DNA of 64,000 nt from the NCBI RefSeq assembly GCF_003226345.1, contig NZ_PDOF01000003.1, positions 124,001 through 188,000 on the forward strand, written 5' to 3'. Made by a program: the position numbers and the translations under genes. The DNA is from Alteribacter lacisalsi (GTDB lineage Bacteria; Bacillota; Bacilli; Bacillales; Salisediminibacteriaceae). Under the pieces are notes generated by a model. The model had not been told where the DNA came from and made no database searches. It saw nothing but the letters and a program-made list of their open reading frames with translations. Shown here piece after piece: positions 43,613-51,868 of the stretch (positions within the stretch are counted from its first letter, which is position 1; each line of letters begins with the position of its first letter).

Positions 43613-44101
43613 TTAGGCTCTGGAATCAAACAGCGCCCGCTTCGCCGTGCCGGCCTGCTCTTTTCCATTGCTTGAATAATTACCGTTATGCTGCTTTGGA
43701 ACAATGGCATCAAGGGACATATTTACAAACCGCAACGACTCATCAAGCAGACGGCGATTCTGTTCGTGACGCTCGGAAAATTGCTGTACTGAATCAAGAA
43801 GTTCTGTTCTCAGTGTCTCGATCGTCTCACCGTCTTCTTCCGGTAAGTAAGGCAGGATTTCCGACACTGTTGCGTTTTCTTTTACAATCCCTTGTGTGTT
43901 GAGATACCGTGCACCCGCGTCCACCAGTTGTTTTTCAAGATTTTCTGCGGTTTCATTGAGTGTCCTCTCATTATTCACAGATACCTGAAGCTCGGCGGCG
44001 TCACCTTTTACAATCATTTCACTTTTAACCGCAGCAACGGCTGCCAGTTCCTTATAGGCAACGGTTAGTTTCTGCATCAGGCTGATTAATTGTCCAGGCA
44101 C
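43613..44101 (-). CDS. flgN: Flagellar export chaperone FlgN
   Basis: This 162-residue, largely helical protein with the FlgN pattern (YKELAAVAAVKSEMIVKGDA; QQFSERHEQNRRLLDESLRF) is the chaperone for FlgK and FlgL. The start is the GTG at 44101 with AGGAGAGG at 8 nt; an earlier GTG at 44110 overlaps the ribosome-binding site. It lies 14 nt below flgM and 19 nt above flgK. Confidence 0.9.
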   Translation of the reverse strand: MPGQLISLMQKLTVAYKELAAVAAVKSEMIVKGDAAELQVSVNNERTLNETAENLEKQLVDAGARYLNTQGIVKENATVSEILPYLPEEDGETIETLRTELLDSVQQFSERHEQNRRLLDESLRFVNMSLDAIVPKQHNGNYSSNGKEQAGTAKRALFDSRA

Positions 44102-44115
44102 TTTTTTCACCTCTC

Positions 44116-44373
44116 CTATGACCAGAAATCGTACATTTTCCGCGCCGTTTCTTTGTGATTCAAATCGTATGTGCCGTTTGAGATCTTCTGCCTGATCTCT
44201 TCTGTTCTTGCCAGTCTCTCAGGGTCACCGACAGTGTTTTTCTGCATCGTTTTTGCTTCCTGGGAAATCTGTACTTCGTCTTTGATTCCTTTTTCCGAAG
44301 CTTCGGCTCCTTTTCCTTTTACCTGATTCTGATAATGCTGAATCGGCTGGTAGGGATTAATTTTCACCATCAT
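44116..44373 (-). CDS. flgM: Anti-sigma-D factor FlgM
   Basis: This 85-residue protein opens with VKINPYQPIQHYQNQVKGKG, and its C-terminal half DPERLARTEEIRQKISNGTY binds sigma-D. FlgM holds sigma-D inactive until the hook is complete. The start overlaps the end of yvyF; ATG at 44373 is preferred, but GTG at 44361 would match B. subtilis FlgM better. Four sigma-D-type promoters in this window are its likely indirect targets. Confidence 0.9.
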   Translation of the reverse strand: MMVKINPYQPIQHYQNQVKGKGAEASEKGIKDEVQISQEAKTMQKNTVGDPERLARTEEIRQKISNGTYDLNHKETARKMYDFWS

Positions 44374-44779
44374 CACCACTCTTTCGATTCGTTGTCTGTG
44401 CTAAAGAATATACCGCACTGGCTGCCTTTTCATGAATAACAGCATGCTCCGCCTTTCGCAGGTCTTCTTTTAACCTATTCCTGCATGAGCTGCAGATTTT
44501 TCCGTTCATTACCGGAGCACCGCACATCTCACACGGGTAATGGAGCGCCGGATAGGGTCCTAGACGTATTCTTCCTTTCTTTATTAATGAAATGATTTTT
44601 TTCCCGGGAATACTTGTGGCGGCAACCAGAGTATGCAAATTGGTCTTCGGGTTTTTATCAAGATACGCAGTGATTTTTTTCAGTAACATCTCTGATTCTT
44701 TATAGCACCGGATACAGACCCGCTGTGATTTTGTAATAAACAGCTTACCGCAGTTTTCGCAGTTTGACAGTTCCTTCAT
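44357..44779 (-). CDS. yvyF: YvyF-type flagellar operon zinc-ribbon protein
   Basis: The 140-residue protein has two CxxC pairs at the N-terminus (CENCGKLF, CIRCYKES) and two in the C-terminal half (CEMCGAPV, CSSCRNRL), with a helical DNA-binding-like middle (LHTLVAATSIPGKKIISLI). The family lies before flgM in Bacilli and its role is not established. GGAGG precedes the ATG. A sigma-D-type promoter is just upstream. Confidence 0.9.
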   Translation of the reverse strand: MKELSNCENCGKLFITKSQRVCIRCYKESEMLLKKITAYLDKNPKTNLHTLVAATSIPGKKIISLIKKGRIRLGPYPALHYPCEMCGAPVMNGKICSSCRNRLKEDLRKAEHAVIHEKAASAVYSLAQTTNRKSGDDGEN

Positions 44780-44809
44780 GCACGTACCTCCAAATCTGCC
44801 TCTATATTA

Positions 44810-44837
44810 ATATCGGAATCTGTGGACGGGATGTTTA
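44810..44837 (-). promoter_or_regulatory. Sigma-D promoter for yvyF-flgM
   Basis: TAAA and TCCGATAT are separated by 16 nt on the minus strand, 31 nt upstream of yvyF. A sigma-D promoter feeding flgM makes the known feedback loop. Confidence 0.75.
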
Positions 44838-44860
44838 TACCTCGGCACGAAAAAACTGTT

Positions 44861-45571
44861 CTAAGCTCTCGCAAGTGTGACGGACCTTACACTTTCAGCA
44901 CCACCTTCATAAAGCACACGGGCAGCACTGTGCACGGTTGCACCAGTTGTATAAATATCGTCAATCAAGATAATATGCAGACCAGCAGCGGCTTCCCCCT
45001 GTTTGACGCGAATGGCACCGGCCGTTTTTGCGATACGCTCGTTTCGTGTCCGTTTGCTCTGCTTACTGCTTTCTCCTTCCCGAACGAGAAGCTCCATCGG
45101 GCCGCAGTGCCCTGCAAGAACGGCCGCCTGATTGAACCCCCTTTCGTAGTGACGCTCGTCTGTTAAAGGAATCGGTACGACGGCCGCCCGAGGACCGCTT
45201 TTCTGGCAAAGCATCTGCATCTCTTTTGTAAATATCCCTGCCAGACAAGCATCCCCCCTGTACTTCAAACGTGCAATCATATCCTTTAGAAAGGGGTTGT
45301 ATCGGTAAAGAGACACGTTTGAGAAATCATGCTCCTGCCAAAAAGGCTCCGCTTCCCAACGCCTGCAGTCCGAGCACACCACAGCGTCTTCCCGTCCGCA
45401 GCGTCTGCACACATCCTTCCTGCTCAAATAAACCAGACTTCTCCGGCACGGTTCACATAGGGCCTGCCCTTCTGTTCTGCCCATCAGAACTGCCCAGTTA
45501 ACCGGTGCATCATATCCGTTCCCGCAATAAAGGCACCGTTCCGTTTCATTAAGCAGTTCTCTCCAGTTCAC
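44861..45571 (-). CDS. comFC: Competence protein ComFC, phosphoribosyltransferase fold
   Basis: The 236-residue protein has N-terminal CxxC pairs (CLYCG, CEPC, CRRCG, CSDC) and a C-terminal type I phosphoribosyltransferase domain with the PRPP loop IILIDDIYTTGAT. It is needed for uptake of transforming DNA, probably with ComFA. The GTG start overlaps the comFA stop by 4 nt. GGAGG lies upstream. Confidence 0.94.
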   Translation of the reverse strand: MNWRELLNETERCLYCGNGYDAPVNWAVLMGRTEGQALCEPCRRSLVYLSRKDVCRRCGREDAVVCSDCRRWEAEPFWQEHDFSNVSLYRYNPFLKDMIARLKYRGDACLAGIFTKEMQMLCQKSGPRAAVVPIPLTDERHYERGFNQAAVLAGHCGPMELLVREGESSKQSKRTRNERIAKTAGAIRVKQGEAAAGLHIILIDDIYTTGATVHSAARVLYEGGAESVRSVTLARA

Positions 45572-47139
45572 TCGCCGCTCTCCTCCCTCATATTCATCGT
45601 CTCAATCTGTTTTTTTGCCCGAGCCATCGCCCTGGTGATGCCGTCATGAAAAAAACAGACTTCACCGTCTGGTTCGTCGGGACTTCTGCCTGCACGTCCG
45701 GCAATCTGCACGAGAGCTGATTCTGTAAAACGGCTGTCATCTGCCCCGAACACAGCTACCTGCACGCCTTTAACCGTGACTCCCCTTTCCAGAATCGTTG
45801 TCGTTAGAAGAAAGCGGACGTTTCCTGACCTGAAACGGGCGACTTTGTCCATTCTATCGGGATCCTCGGAATAGACTCCTTCTGTCTGTGGGAACTGTTT
45901 TTGAATCTCAGGAAGGATGGATTTCAGAAGACGGACAGTGGGAACGAACAAAAACACTTGTTTTTTGGTTTCGTGCATTCTCTCAAGCCAAACGATGATC
46001 CGTCGCGGAACCTTTCCGTCAATTGATTTCTTTTTCCATCTGAATGTCCAGCAGAACGAGGGAACCGGCAGAGGAAAGCGGTGATACCTGCGTGGCACAA
46101 TTATGGCAGGCAGTTTTCCAAAAGAGGCACGTTCCTGCATCTTCCTGTCCGGCGTTGCAGTGAGGTAGACAAGAAGATGCTGTTGCCTTGCAGCCTGGTT
46201 CACAGCGTAAGTAAGCTTGGGGTCATGAGAGTAGGGGAACGCATCCACTTCATCCACAATTACAACATCGAAGGCTCTGTAATACCTGAGCTGCTGATGT
46301 GTAGTGCTGATCACGAGGGGCGAGTCTCCTCTCTTCCGTTCAGCGCCCCCATAACATGCAGAAATCTCCGTTTTAGGGAACGCCTCTCTGAATCTTGGTT
46401 CCAGTTCCTTTACGACATCCGTCCTGGGCGTAGCCACAAGCACACGCAGTCCCGTGTTCAGAGCTTTTTCAATGCCGTTAAAAAGCATTTCTGTCTTCCC
46501 TGCACCGCAAACGGCCCATAGGAGACATTCACAGGACGTTTGGTGCTGCAGCATACCGATTTTTTCAGACAGGAAACGGGAAGCTTGAGTCTGACCATTT
46601 GACAGTGTCCCGCTCCAGACAAGCGGATGTTGCGTACCGTTGAAACCTGATTGATTCCATTTTCCTGAGACGAGTATGGAGCATCCGCTCACCCGCCCCA
46701 TCATAAGACAGGCCCGGCAGTATGCACATGTTTTTTTACAGCGGAAACATGGAAATGTACTCATTTGTGCCGAATCATGATTGCCGCACCGCCTGCACGC
46801 CCCTTCATCGGTCAAACCTGCTTCAATATGAATGAGACCGTTGGCTAAGTGTTCCTGGATGGTGTCGAGATTTACATAGGGAAGCAGTTCATCAAGGAGC
46901 AGCCGGCGGCCGATGAGATGATCCGAGGTGAGGTTATCCAGCTCGTATGCCGGATTGACAGGCGGGAAGCAGACGTTTTTTAAAGGCAGTTCCGGCAGAG
47001 TTGTGAAGCGGTGGTGATCACGGGAAACGAGAGGTTCAAAAACCGGCCAGACTGTCTTGTCCGGTCCAGACTGCCACGGCAGAAACAGTTCCAGCTTCGC
47101 TCCTGTGATTTTAGCAGGATCAACTGCAGCTACGCGCAT
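45568..47139 (-). CDS. comFA: Competence DNA-uptake helicase ComFA
   Basis: This 523-residue superfamily 2 helicase-like ATPase is thought to draw single-stranded DNA through ComEC. Residues about 115–153 hold a multi-cysteine zinc module, followed by Walker A CGAGKTE (about 211–217), DEVDAF (about 296) and motif VI QIAGRAGR. The ATG at 47139 has AGGAGGAG at 5 nt; ten in-frame codons upstream are non-coding. In B. subtilis comF is ComK-dependent; no convincing paired AT-box was found upstream here. Confidence 0.94.
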   Translation of the reverse strand: MRVAAVDPAKITGAKLELFLPWQSGPDKTVWPVFEPLVSRDHHRFTTLPELPLKNVCFPPVNPAYELDNLTSDHLIGRRLLLDELLPYVNLDTIQEHLANGLIHIEAGLTDEGACRRCGNHDSAQMSTFPCFRCKKTCAYCRACLMMGRVSGCSILVSGKWNQSGFNGTQHPLVWSGTLSNGQTQASRFLSEKIGMLQHQTSCECLLWAVCGAGKTEMLFNGIEKALNTGLRVLVATPRTDVVKELEPRFREAFPKTEISACYGGAERKRGDSPLVISTTHQQLRYYRAFDVVIVDEVDAFPYSHDPKLTYAVNQAARQQHLLVYLTATPDRKMQERASFGKLPAIIVPRRYHRFPLPVPSFCWTFRWKKKSIDGKVPRRIIVWLERMHETKKQVFLFVPTVRLLKSILPEIQKQFPQTEGVYSEDPDRMDKVARFRSGNVRFLLTTTILERGVTVKGVQVAVFGADDSRFTESALVQIAGRAGRSPDEPDGEVCFFHDGITRAMARAKKQIETMNMREESGE

Positions 47140-47180
47140 AGATTCTCCTCCTGAGTGGTGGTATGTCATTCAGCACTATC

Positions 47181-47211
47181 AGTATAAAAGTCCGGCACAC
47201 CGGGCGTCCAA
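47181..47211 (-). promoter_or_regulatory. Weak candidate comFA promoter
   Basis: TTGGAC and TATACT are separated by 19 nt on the minus strand, with a CCGG-TGTG-CCGG palindrome in the spacer. The long spacer suggests it would need an activator such as ComK. Confidence 0.35.
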
Positions 47212-47352
47212 TAAGGATATTTCATCTATCCTAAAGGAAACAAAGCGTATGAACTGTCCGGAATAAACGTTTCCTGCAGTCAAGGATACATACACTATCA
47301 TTTATGTGAAACCGCCTGAATTTCCGGAAGTGTGATCGTCACCCAATAAACA

Positions 47353-47384
47353 GCAAAAAACACCTCAGCCAGCTGGCAGAGGTG
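47353..47384 (-). terminator. Terminator downstream of degV
   Basis: CACCTC…GAGGTG with an inner CCAGCTGG, then six U on the minus strand. A full repeat copy lies between it and the degV stop codon. Confidence 0.88.
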
Positions 47385-47469
47385 CAAAGTATTCTAACAT
47401 ATAAATTTCCAGTCAGTGAACCACTCTCTCTTAACCAAGAAGTTCAACAATTAAGCATAACGTCATGCA

Positions 47470-47592
47470 AAGCTGAACCTCAGCAGCGAGATTCCTGCGG
47501 CGGAGGGGGCCAGGCGAGACCCCGCAGGGCAAATCCCGTGGAGGCTTGCCTGCACCGCCGCGGAAAGCGAGCGGATGGCGTTCAGCTGAGCT
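47470..47592. repeat. GCTTTCCGCGG-family repeat, degV 3' region
   Basis: On the minus strand the core reads CGCTCGCTTTCCGCGGCGGT, then AAGCCTCC, CCCTGCGGGGTCTCGCCTGG and CCGCCGCAGGA. This is closely colinear with the copy at 51.7 kb. AAGCTGAAC and GTTCAGCT are complementary ends specific to this copy. The rest of 47593–47660 shows nothing. Confidence 0.8.
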
Positions 47593-47660
47593 TAATATAA
47601 GGCTCATGTTAATCTAAAATATTACAGACAAATTAATTACCTAAATAAGAATTTTTACAT

Positions 47661-48512
47661 TTATACTGTGGGTTTGATCCAGCCGATTCCGAGGCTGCCT
47701 TCACCGAGGTGAGTGCCGATGACAGGGCCGAAATAGCTGATGTATACATTCGCTGCAGGGTACTTCTTTTTCAAATCCGCTGCAATTTCCTCTGCTTTTT
47801 CAGGGCGGTTGCCGTGGATCACCACAACATCGAGGGCCTCATTATCTCCGGCATCCTCATCAAGGAGACCTTCGATTCTCGCAAGGGCTTTTTTGGCTGT
47901 ACGCACTTTTTCAAAGGGAACGATTACTTTATTTTCAAAGTGCAGGACCGGTTTAATTTGAAGAAGACTGCCTACAAACAGCTGCGCTCCGTTCAGACGA
48001 CCTCCCCTGTGAAGATGGCTCAGATCGTCAGCCATAAAGTAAGCACGCATATTTGTTTTCATTGCGTTTAGACGCTCAAGGATCTCGTTGCTCGGTTTTC
48101 CTTCCCGGGCCATCCTCGCTGCTGTAAGGGCAAAAAAGCCCTGAGGCATACAGCTGATTTCGGAATCAAATACATGTATGCTCACACCATCCATCATGTT
48201 TGCTGCGCTGACTGCTGTCTGGTATGTACCACTGATGCCGCTCGAGAGAGTGACAACGATGATTTCATCGTGATCCTCCGCAAGCTTTGCATACGTTTCC
48301 TCAAAGAGGCCGACAGAAGGCTGGGACGTTTTCGGCAGTGCCTCCTTTGTTTTCATTTCTTCATAAAATTGTTCGGTCGTAATTTCAAGTTCCTCTTTGT
48401 ATTCCTCTTCGCCGAATACAACATTCAGGGGAATCATGGCGATTTCATGCTCTTCACGGAGTTCTTTAGGTATGTAGGACGTACTGTCTGTCAGTACAGC
48501 AATTTTACTCAT
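47661..48512 (-). CDS. degV: DegV-family fatty-acid-binding protein
   Basis: This 283-residue protein opens KIAVLTDSTSYIP, with SSGISGTYQTA and a C-terminal YFGPVIGTHLGEGSLGIGW, as in DegV/FakB proteins that present fatty acids to FakA kinase. The start at 48512 has AGAGGAAG upstream; twelve in-frame codons upstream are non-coding. It lies downstream of degSU, with a terminator between. Confidence 0.93.
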   Translation of the reverse strand: MSKIAVLTDSTSYIPKELREEHEIAMIPLNVVFGEEEYKEELEITTEQFYEEMKTKEALPKTSQPSVGLFEETYAKLAEDHDEIIVVTLSSGISGTYQTAVSAANMMDGVSIHVFDSEISCMPQGFFALTAARMAREGKPSNEILERLNAMKTNMRAYFMADDLSHLHRGGRLNGAQLFVGSLLQIKPVLHFENKVIVPFEKVRTAKKALARIEGLLDEDAGDNEALDVVVIHGNRPEKAEEIAADLKKKYPAANVYISYFGPVIGTHLGEGSLGIGWIKPTV

Positions 48513-48624
48513 CGTCTGCTTCCTCTCTTTCTGAGTCTCTCGTTCCATTCACGGTCGTCTTTATCAAATAGTATCAATTAATCTGCTTGCTTGTCTATGT
48601 TTATTAACAGAAAACGGGAGAAAA

Positions 48625-48655
48625 CCACAAACAAAGACGGCGCACGAGTGCGCCG
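48625..48655 (-). terminator. Terminator of degU
   Basis: CGGCGCAC, TC, GTGCGCCG, then TCTTTGTTTG on the minus strand, 24 nt beyond the stop codon. Confidence 0.88.
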
Positions 48656-48678
48656 CCGTAAAGATGCATCAGAATAAC

Positions 48679-49377
48679 TTAATTCACTTTTACCCAGCCG
48701 TTTTTGATGGCGTCCACAACAGCCTGGGTACGGTCATTCATATTCATTTTCTGCAGGATATTACTTACATGGTTTTTAACTGTTTTTTCACTGATATACA
48801 GCGTTTCCCCAATGGCACGGTTGCTTTTTCCGTCTGTCATCAGCTGGAGAACTTCACACTCGCGGCGAGTAAGAAGATGAAGCGGTCGGCGGTATTCGAC
48901 CTCGCGGAAACCAACTTCTGCTTCCTCTTTATCATCATTTGCCAGACGGCGGTATTCATTGATGAGGTTGTGAGTCACTTTAGGGTGAATATATGCACCG
49001 CCGTCAGCGACCACTTTGACAGCTTCAATCAGCGCATCTGTATCCATCTCTTTAAGAAGATAGCCGTCAGCACCTGTTTTTAATACGTGCGTGACATACG
49101 TTTCATCATCATGGATGGAAAGGATCAGAACCTTCACCTCCGGAAACTTTTCAACCAGGCTTTTCGTTGCCTCTACCCCGTTGACGTTCGGCATATTAAT
49201 ATCCATTAATACCACGTCAGGCTGGTGCTCTCTTACCAGGTCAAGTGCAGTATCGCCGTCGCTTCCTTCAGCCAGTATATCGAACGTTTTCTCCATAGCA
49301 AGAATACGTTTTACGCCTTCGCGGAAAAGCTGATGATCATCAATAATTACAATTTTGATATTCTCTCTCTCGCTCAT
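48679..49377 (-). CDS. degU: Response regulator DegU
   Basis: This 232-residue protein has a receiver with IIDDH at the start and phospho-acceptor Asp59 in [13 protein letters not shown], Lys in GYLLKEMD, and a C-terminal LuxR-type helix-turn-helix ([20 protein letters not shown]). DegU controls exoenzymes, competence and motility; unphosphorylated DegU favours comK. AAGGAGGAG precedes the ATG. It lies 140 nt after degS and has its own candidate promoter. Confidence 0.97.
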   Translation of the reverse strand: MSERENIKIVIIDDHQLFREGVKRILAMEKTFDILAEGSDGDTALDLVREHQPDVVLMDINMPNVNGVEATKSLVEKFPEVKVLILSIHDDETYVTHVLKTGADGYLLKEMDTDALIEAVKVVADGGAYIHPKVTHNLINEYRRLANDDKEEAEVGFREVEYRRPLHLLTRRECEVLQLMTDGKSNRAIGETLYISEKTVKNHVSNILQKMNMNDRTQAVVDAIKNGWVKVN

Positions 49378-49446
49378 CTCAGTTCTCCTCCTTCAGGTCC
49401 ACTTTCCTGAAAAATAGTCTGTTTTATTTTAATTTCAGTTCTTACA

Positions 49447-49476
49447 TTATTATCGGGTATTCTGGTGTATTGTTAA
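49447..49476 (-). promoter_or_regulatory. Candidate degU promoter
   Basis: TTAACA and TAATAA are separated by 18 nt on the minus strand, about 70 nt upstream of degU. B. subtilis degU also has promoters separate from degS. Confidence 0.45.
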
Positions 49477-49517
49477 CGAGGCAAAAGACATAAGACAATC
49501 TTTGATCACGGTCTCTT

Positions 49518-50666
49518 TCAGCCCGTTATAGGGATTTGGACCATGATTAAAGTCCCGTCCCCTGGTTTGGATGTAATCGTCAGTTGTCCGTCAAGCATAT
49601 TTACACGCTCACGCATGCCCATTAGACCAAAGGATCCCTCTTTCTTTTCCTCGGGATTAAATCCTTTTCCGTCATCCTTGATGACTGCCAGTGCCTGAGT
49701 CGGCTCAAGCTCAATTTTCACTTTTACTTCTTTGGGATCTGCGTGCTTGTAAGCATTCTGCACGGATTCCTGAATAAAACGGAAAATCGCGACTTCCATT
49801 TCAGACGGCAGCCTGATTTCCCTGCCAATATTTCTGAAACTGATATTCAGGCCGGTCTGTTCCTGAAAGTTTTTAAGATATTTTGATATGGTTGGTACCA
49901 GGCCGAGATCATCAAGGGCCATGGGACGCAGGTCGTAAATAATCCGGCGGACTTCAGCAAGTGATGACTTCACTACGCCGCGCAGGCTTTTGATTTCTGC
50001 CAGCGCTGCTTCAATGCCATCTTCATTATAAATCCGTTCCACGAGTTCGGAACGAAGCATCACATGAGCCATCGTCTGAGCCGGTCCATCGTGTATTTCC
50101 CGCGATAGCCGCTTCCGCTCTTCTTCCTGGGCTTCTATAATTTTCAGACCGAATTTCTGCATTTCACGGGCGTCAGCCACTACATCACTGATGTTTTGTA
50201 AATCGCCGGTCAGATAGTGAATCACCACGTTAATCTGGGCAGAAATGGTTTCGGCTTTTTCGAGCGTGCCTTTCAGATTCATCAGACGGCGCTCGATGTT
50301 ATCTTTTTTTTCCCGAAGCTGCTTTTCCTCCTGCCTTAAAACCGCGAGCTGCACCTGATAATCATTGGCGATTTCGTAGGCTTCCTTCACCTGGAGATCA
50401 CTGTAATTGGAGACGTGCTTGCTCACTTCGGCAAGGCGGTTTCGCGCAAAACGGGAATTGTGCTCCATTCGTTCGGTCTTCTCCAGTAAAGAGAGTACTT
50501 TGCTCTGCAATTGGGTGGTCTCGGCCTTTAACCGGTCATATTCCGTTCTGGAATTTTCACCTATCGCAAAAATCTCCTCTTTACTTTGACCGACTGTCTC
50601 GACCATTGAATTTAAAATGTCATCGAGCTGTTCGGTTGCGGAGCGTTCTTCTGTTTGTCTTTCCAT
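49518..50666 (-). CDS. degS: Sensor histidine kinase DegS
   Basis: This 382-residue cytosolic kinase has an N-terminal DegS sensor coiled coil (about 1–165), the HisKA_3 region with His192 in LSREIHDGPAQ, and an HATPase domain with the N box (FIQESVQNAYKHA) and G box (DDGKGFNPEEKKEGSFGLMG). It phosphorylates DegU. The ATG at 50666 follows GGGGGTGG; a GTG at 50675 overlaps that site. Confidence 0.96.
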   Translation of the reverse strand: MERQTEERSATEQLDDILNSMVETVGQSKEEIFAIGENSRTEYDRLKAETTQLQSKVLSLLEKTERMEHNSRFARNRLAEVSKHVSNYSDLQVKEAYEIANDYQVQLAVLRQEEKQLREKKDNIERRLMNLKGTLEKAETISAQINVVIHYLTGDLQNISDVVADAREMQKFGLKIIEAQEEERKRLSREIHDGPAQTMAHVMLRSELVERIYNEDGIEAALAEIKSLRGVVKSSLAEVRRIIYDLRPMALDDLGLVPTISKYLKNFQEQTGLNISFRNIGREIRLPSEMEVAIFRFIQESVQNAYKHADPKEVKVKIELEPTQALAVIKDDGKGFNPEEKKEGSFGLMGMRERVNMLDGQLTITSKPGDGTLIMVQIPITG

Positions 50667-50930
50667 CGGTTCCACCCCCGGACATCAGTACCTGCCCGCC
50701 TAATGCTCTGAGATCCCCCTCATGCTATACTCGTTCGATTAGTCGCATGTATTTATGGGGATGAAAATTCCTTTTTAAGGGAAAGGCATTACAGATGGCC
50801 GGCAGATGCCGGTACAAAGCGGTTGTTCCCGCTTTTATGAAAGGGCATCCACTTGACACCAATTCTCTTCCATCTTAACCTAAAACTATCGTTAAAGGAC
50901 GGCTATACAGTACTTTTTAGATTTTTTCAT

Positions 50931-50982
50931 ATGTTGTAAAAAAGTATAGATTCCGAATGTTGTAAAAAAGTATAGATTCCGA
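50931..50982. repeat. Perfect 26-bp tandem duplication upstream of yvyE
   Basis: The unit ATGTTGTAAAAAAGTATAGA plus TTCCGA occurs twice without a gap, ending 25 nt before the yvyE start codon. Each copy has a TATAGA that could be a -10 box. The rest of 50667–50930, between divergent degS and yvyE, shows no gene. Confidence 0.85.
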
Positions 50983-51007
50983 AATCGGACAAAACAAGGA
51001 GACTATT

Positions 51008-51640
51008 ATGCTTAGTTCTTATTATACAGTAAAAGGATACGGCGAACATGAAATCGTGATACAAAAATCCCGTTTTATCGCTTATGTGAACCGGGTTGTG
51101 TCTGCTGAAGAAGCAGCCGTCTTTATTGCTCAGATCAAAAAGAAACACTCGGATGCAAACCATAACTGCTCTGCCTACATGATCGGTGAACAGGACCTTA
51201 TACAAAAGGCCAATGATGACGGCGAGCCGTCCGGTACAGCAGGTGTACCGATGCTTGAAGTGTTGAAGAAGCGCCACCTGAAAGACACTGTGGTCGTTAT
51301 TACCCGTTATTTTGGCGGAATCAAGCTCGGTGCAGGAGGACTAATCCGGGCATACGGAAGTGCCGCCTCCGAAGGAATCAACACAGCCGGGGTAGTTGAG
51401 AGAAGCCTGGCTCAAATCTATCAGACTTCAATGGACTATACCCTCCTCGGAAAAGTGGAAAACGAACTGCGAGGCTCGGAGTTTGAGATTAAGAAAATTC
51501 ATTACCTTGACCGTGTGACGATCGAAACCTACGTGAAAGACGGTGATGAAGACAGATTCGAAGGATGGCTTACCGATCTTACGAGCGGACAGTGCGAGTT
51601 TGAAAAAGGCGAGCAGGTGTATCTCGAGACGGATGTGTAG
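51008..51640 (+). CDS. yvyE: YigZ/IMPACT-family protein YvyE
   Basis: This 210-residue protein has the N-terminal IMPACT (UPF0029) domain (EIVIQKSRFIAYV; DDGEPSGTAGVPMLEVL; VVVITRYFGGIKLGAGGLIRAY) and the C-terminal DUF1949 domain. Its bacterial function is uncertain; relatives bind nucleic acid or ribosomes. AAGGAG precedes the ATG. It is divergent from degS, as in B. subtilis. Confidence 0.93.
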   Translation: MLSSYYTVKGYGEHEIVIQKSRFIAYVNRVVSAEEAAVFIAQIKKKHSDANHNCSAYMIGEQDLIQKANDDGEPSGTAGVPMLEVLKKRHLKDTVVVITRYFGGIKLGAGGLIRAYGSAASEGINTAGVVERSLAQIYQTSMDYTLLGKVENELRGSEFEIKKIHYLDRVTIETYVKDGDEDRFEGWLTDLTSGQCEFEKGEQVYLETDV

Positions 51641-51668
51641 CGTATATTCTGCTGTATATATATATGTT

Positions 51669-51798
51669 AAGGCTCTGCTTCACGCCATACGCTCGCTTTC
51701 CGCGGCGGTACCGGCGAGCCTCCTCGGGCTTCGACCTGCGGGGTCTCTCCTGGCTCCCACAGCCGCAGGAGTCTCGCTATTGGGTGAAGCAGAGCCTT
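51669..51798. repeat. GCTTTCCGCGG-family repeat with 15-bp terminal stem, yvyE 3' region
   Basis: The ends AAGGCTCTGCTTCAC and GTGAAGCAGAGCCTT are perfect complements. The inside has CGCTCGCTTTCCGCGGCGGT, CGAGCCTCCTCGGGCTTCGA, CCTGCGGGGTCTC and GCCGCAGGAGTCTCGCT. It lies 28 nt after the yvyE stop in a convergent gap. Confidence 0.85.
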
Positions 51799-51830
51799 GG
51801 TCATTTTACTGCAGAGGTTTTATCTGAAAC

Positions 51831-51859
51831 AGCCACTGAGGGTCATCCCCCCAGTGGCT
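51831..51859. terminator. Hairpin between yvyE and the PBP gene
   Basis: AGCCACTGAGGG and CCCCAGTGGCT pair around TCAT. T-rich bases follow on the plus strand (TTATTAT); the other side is poor in U. It is probably a terminator for the convergent pair. Confidence 0.45.
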
Positions 51860-51868
51860 TATTATCGT

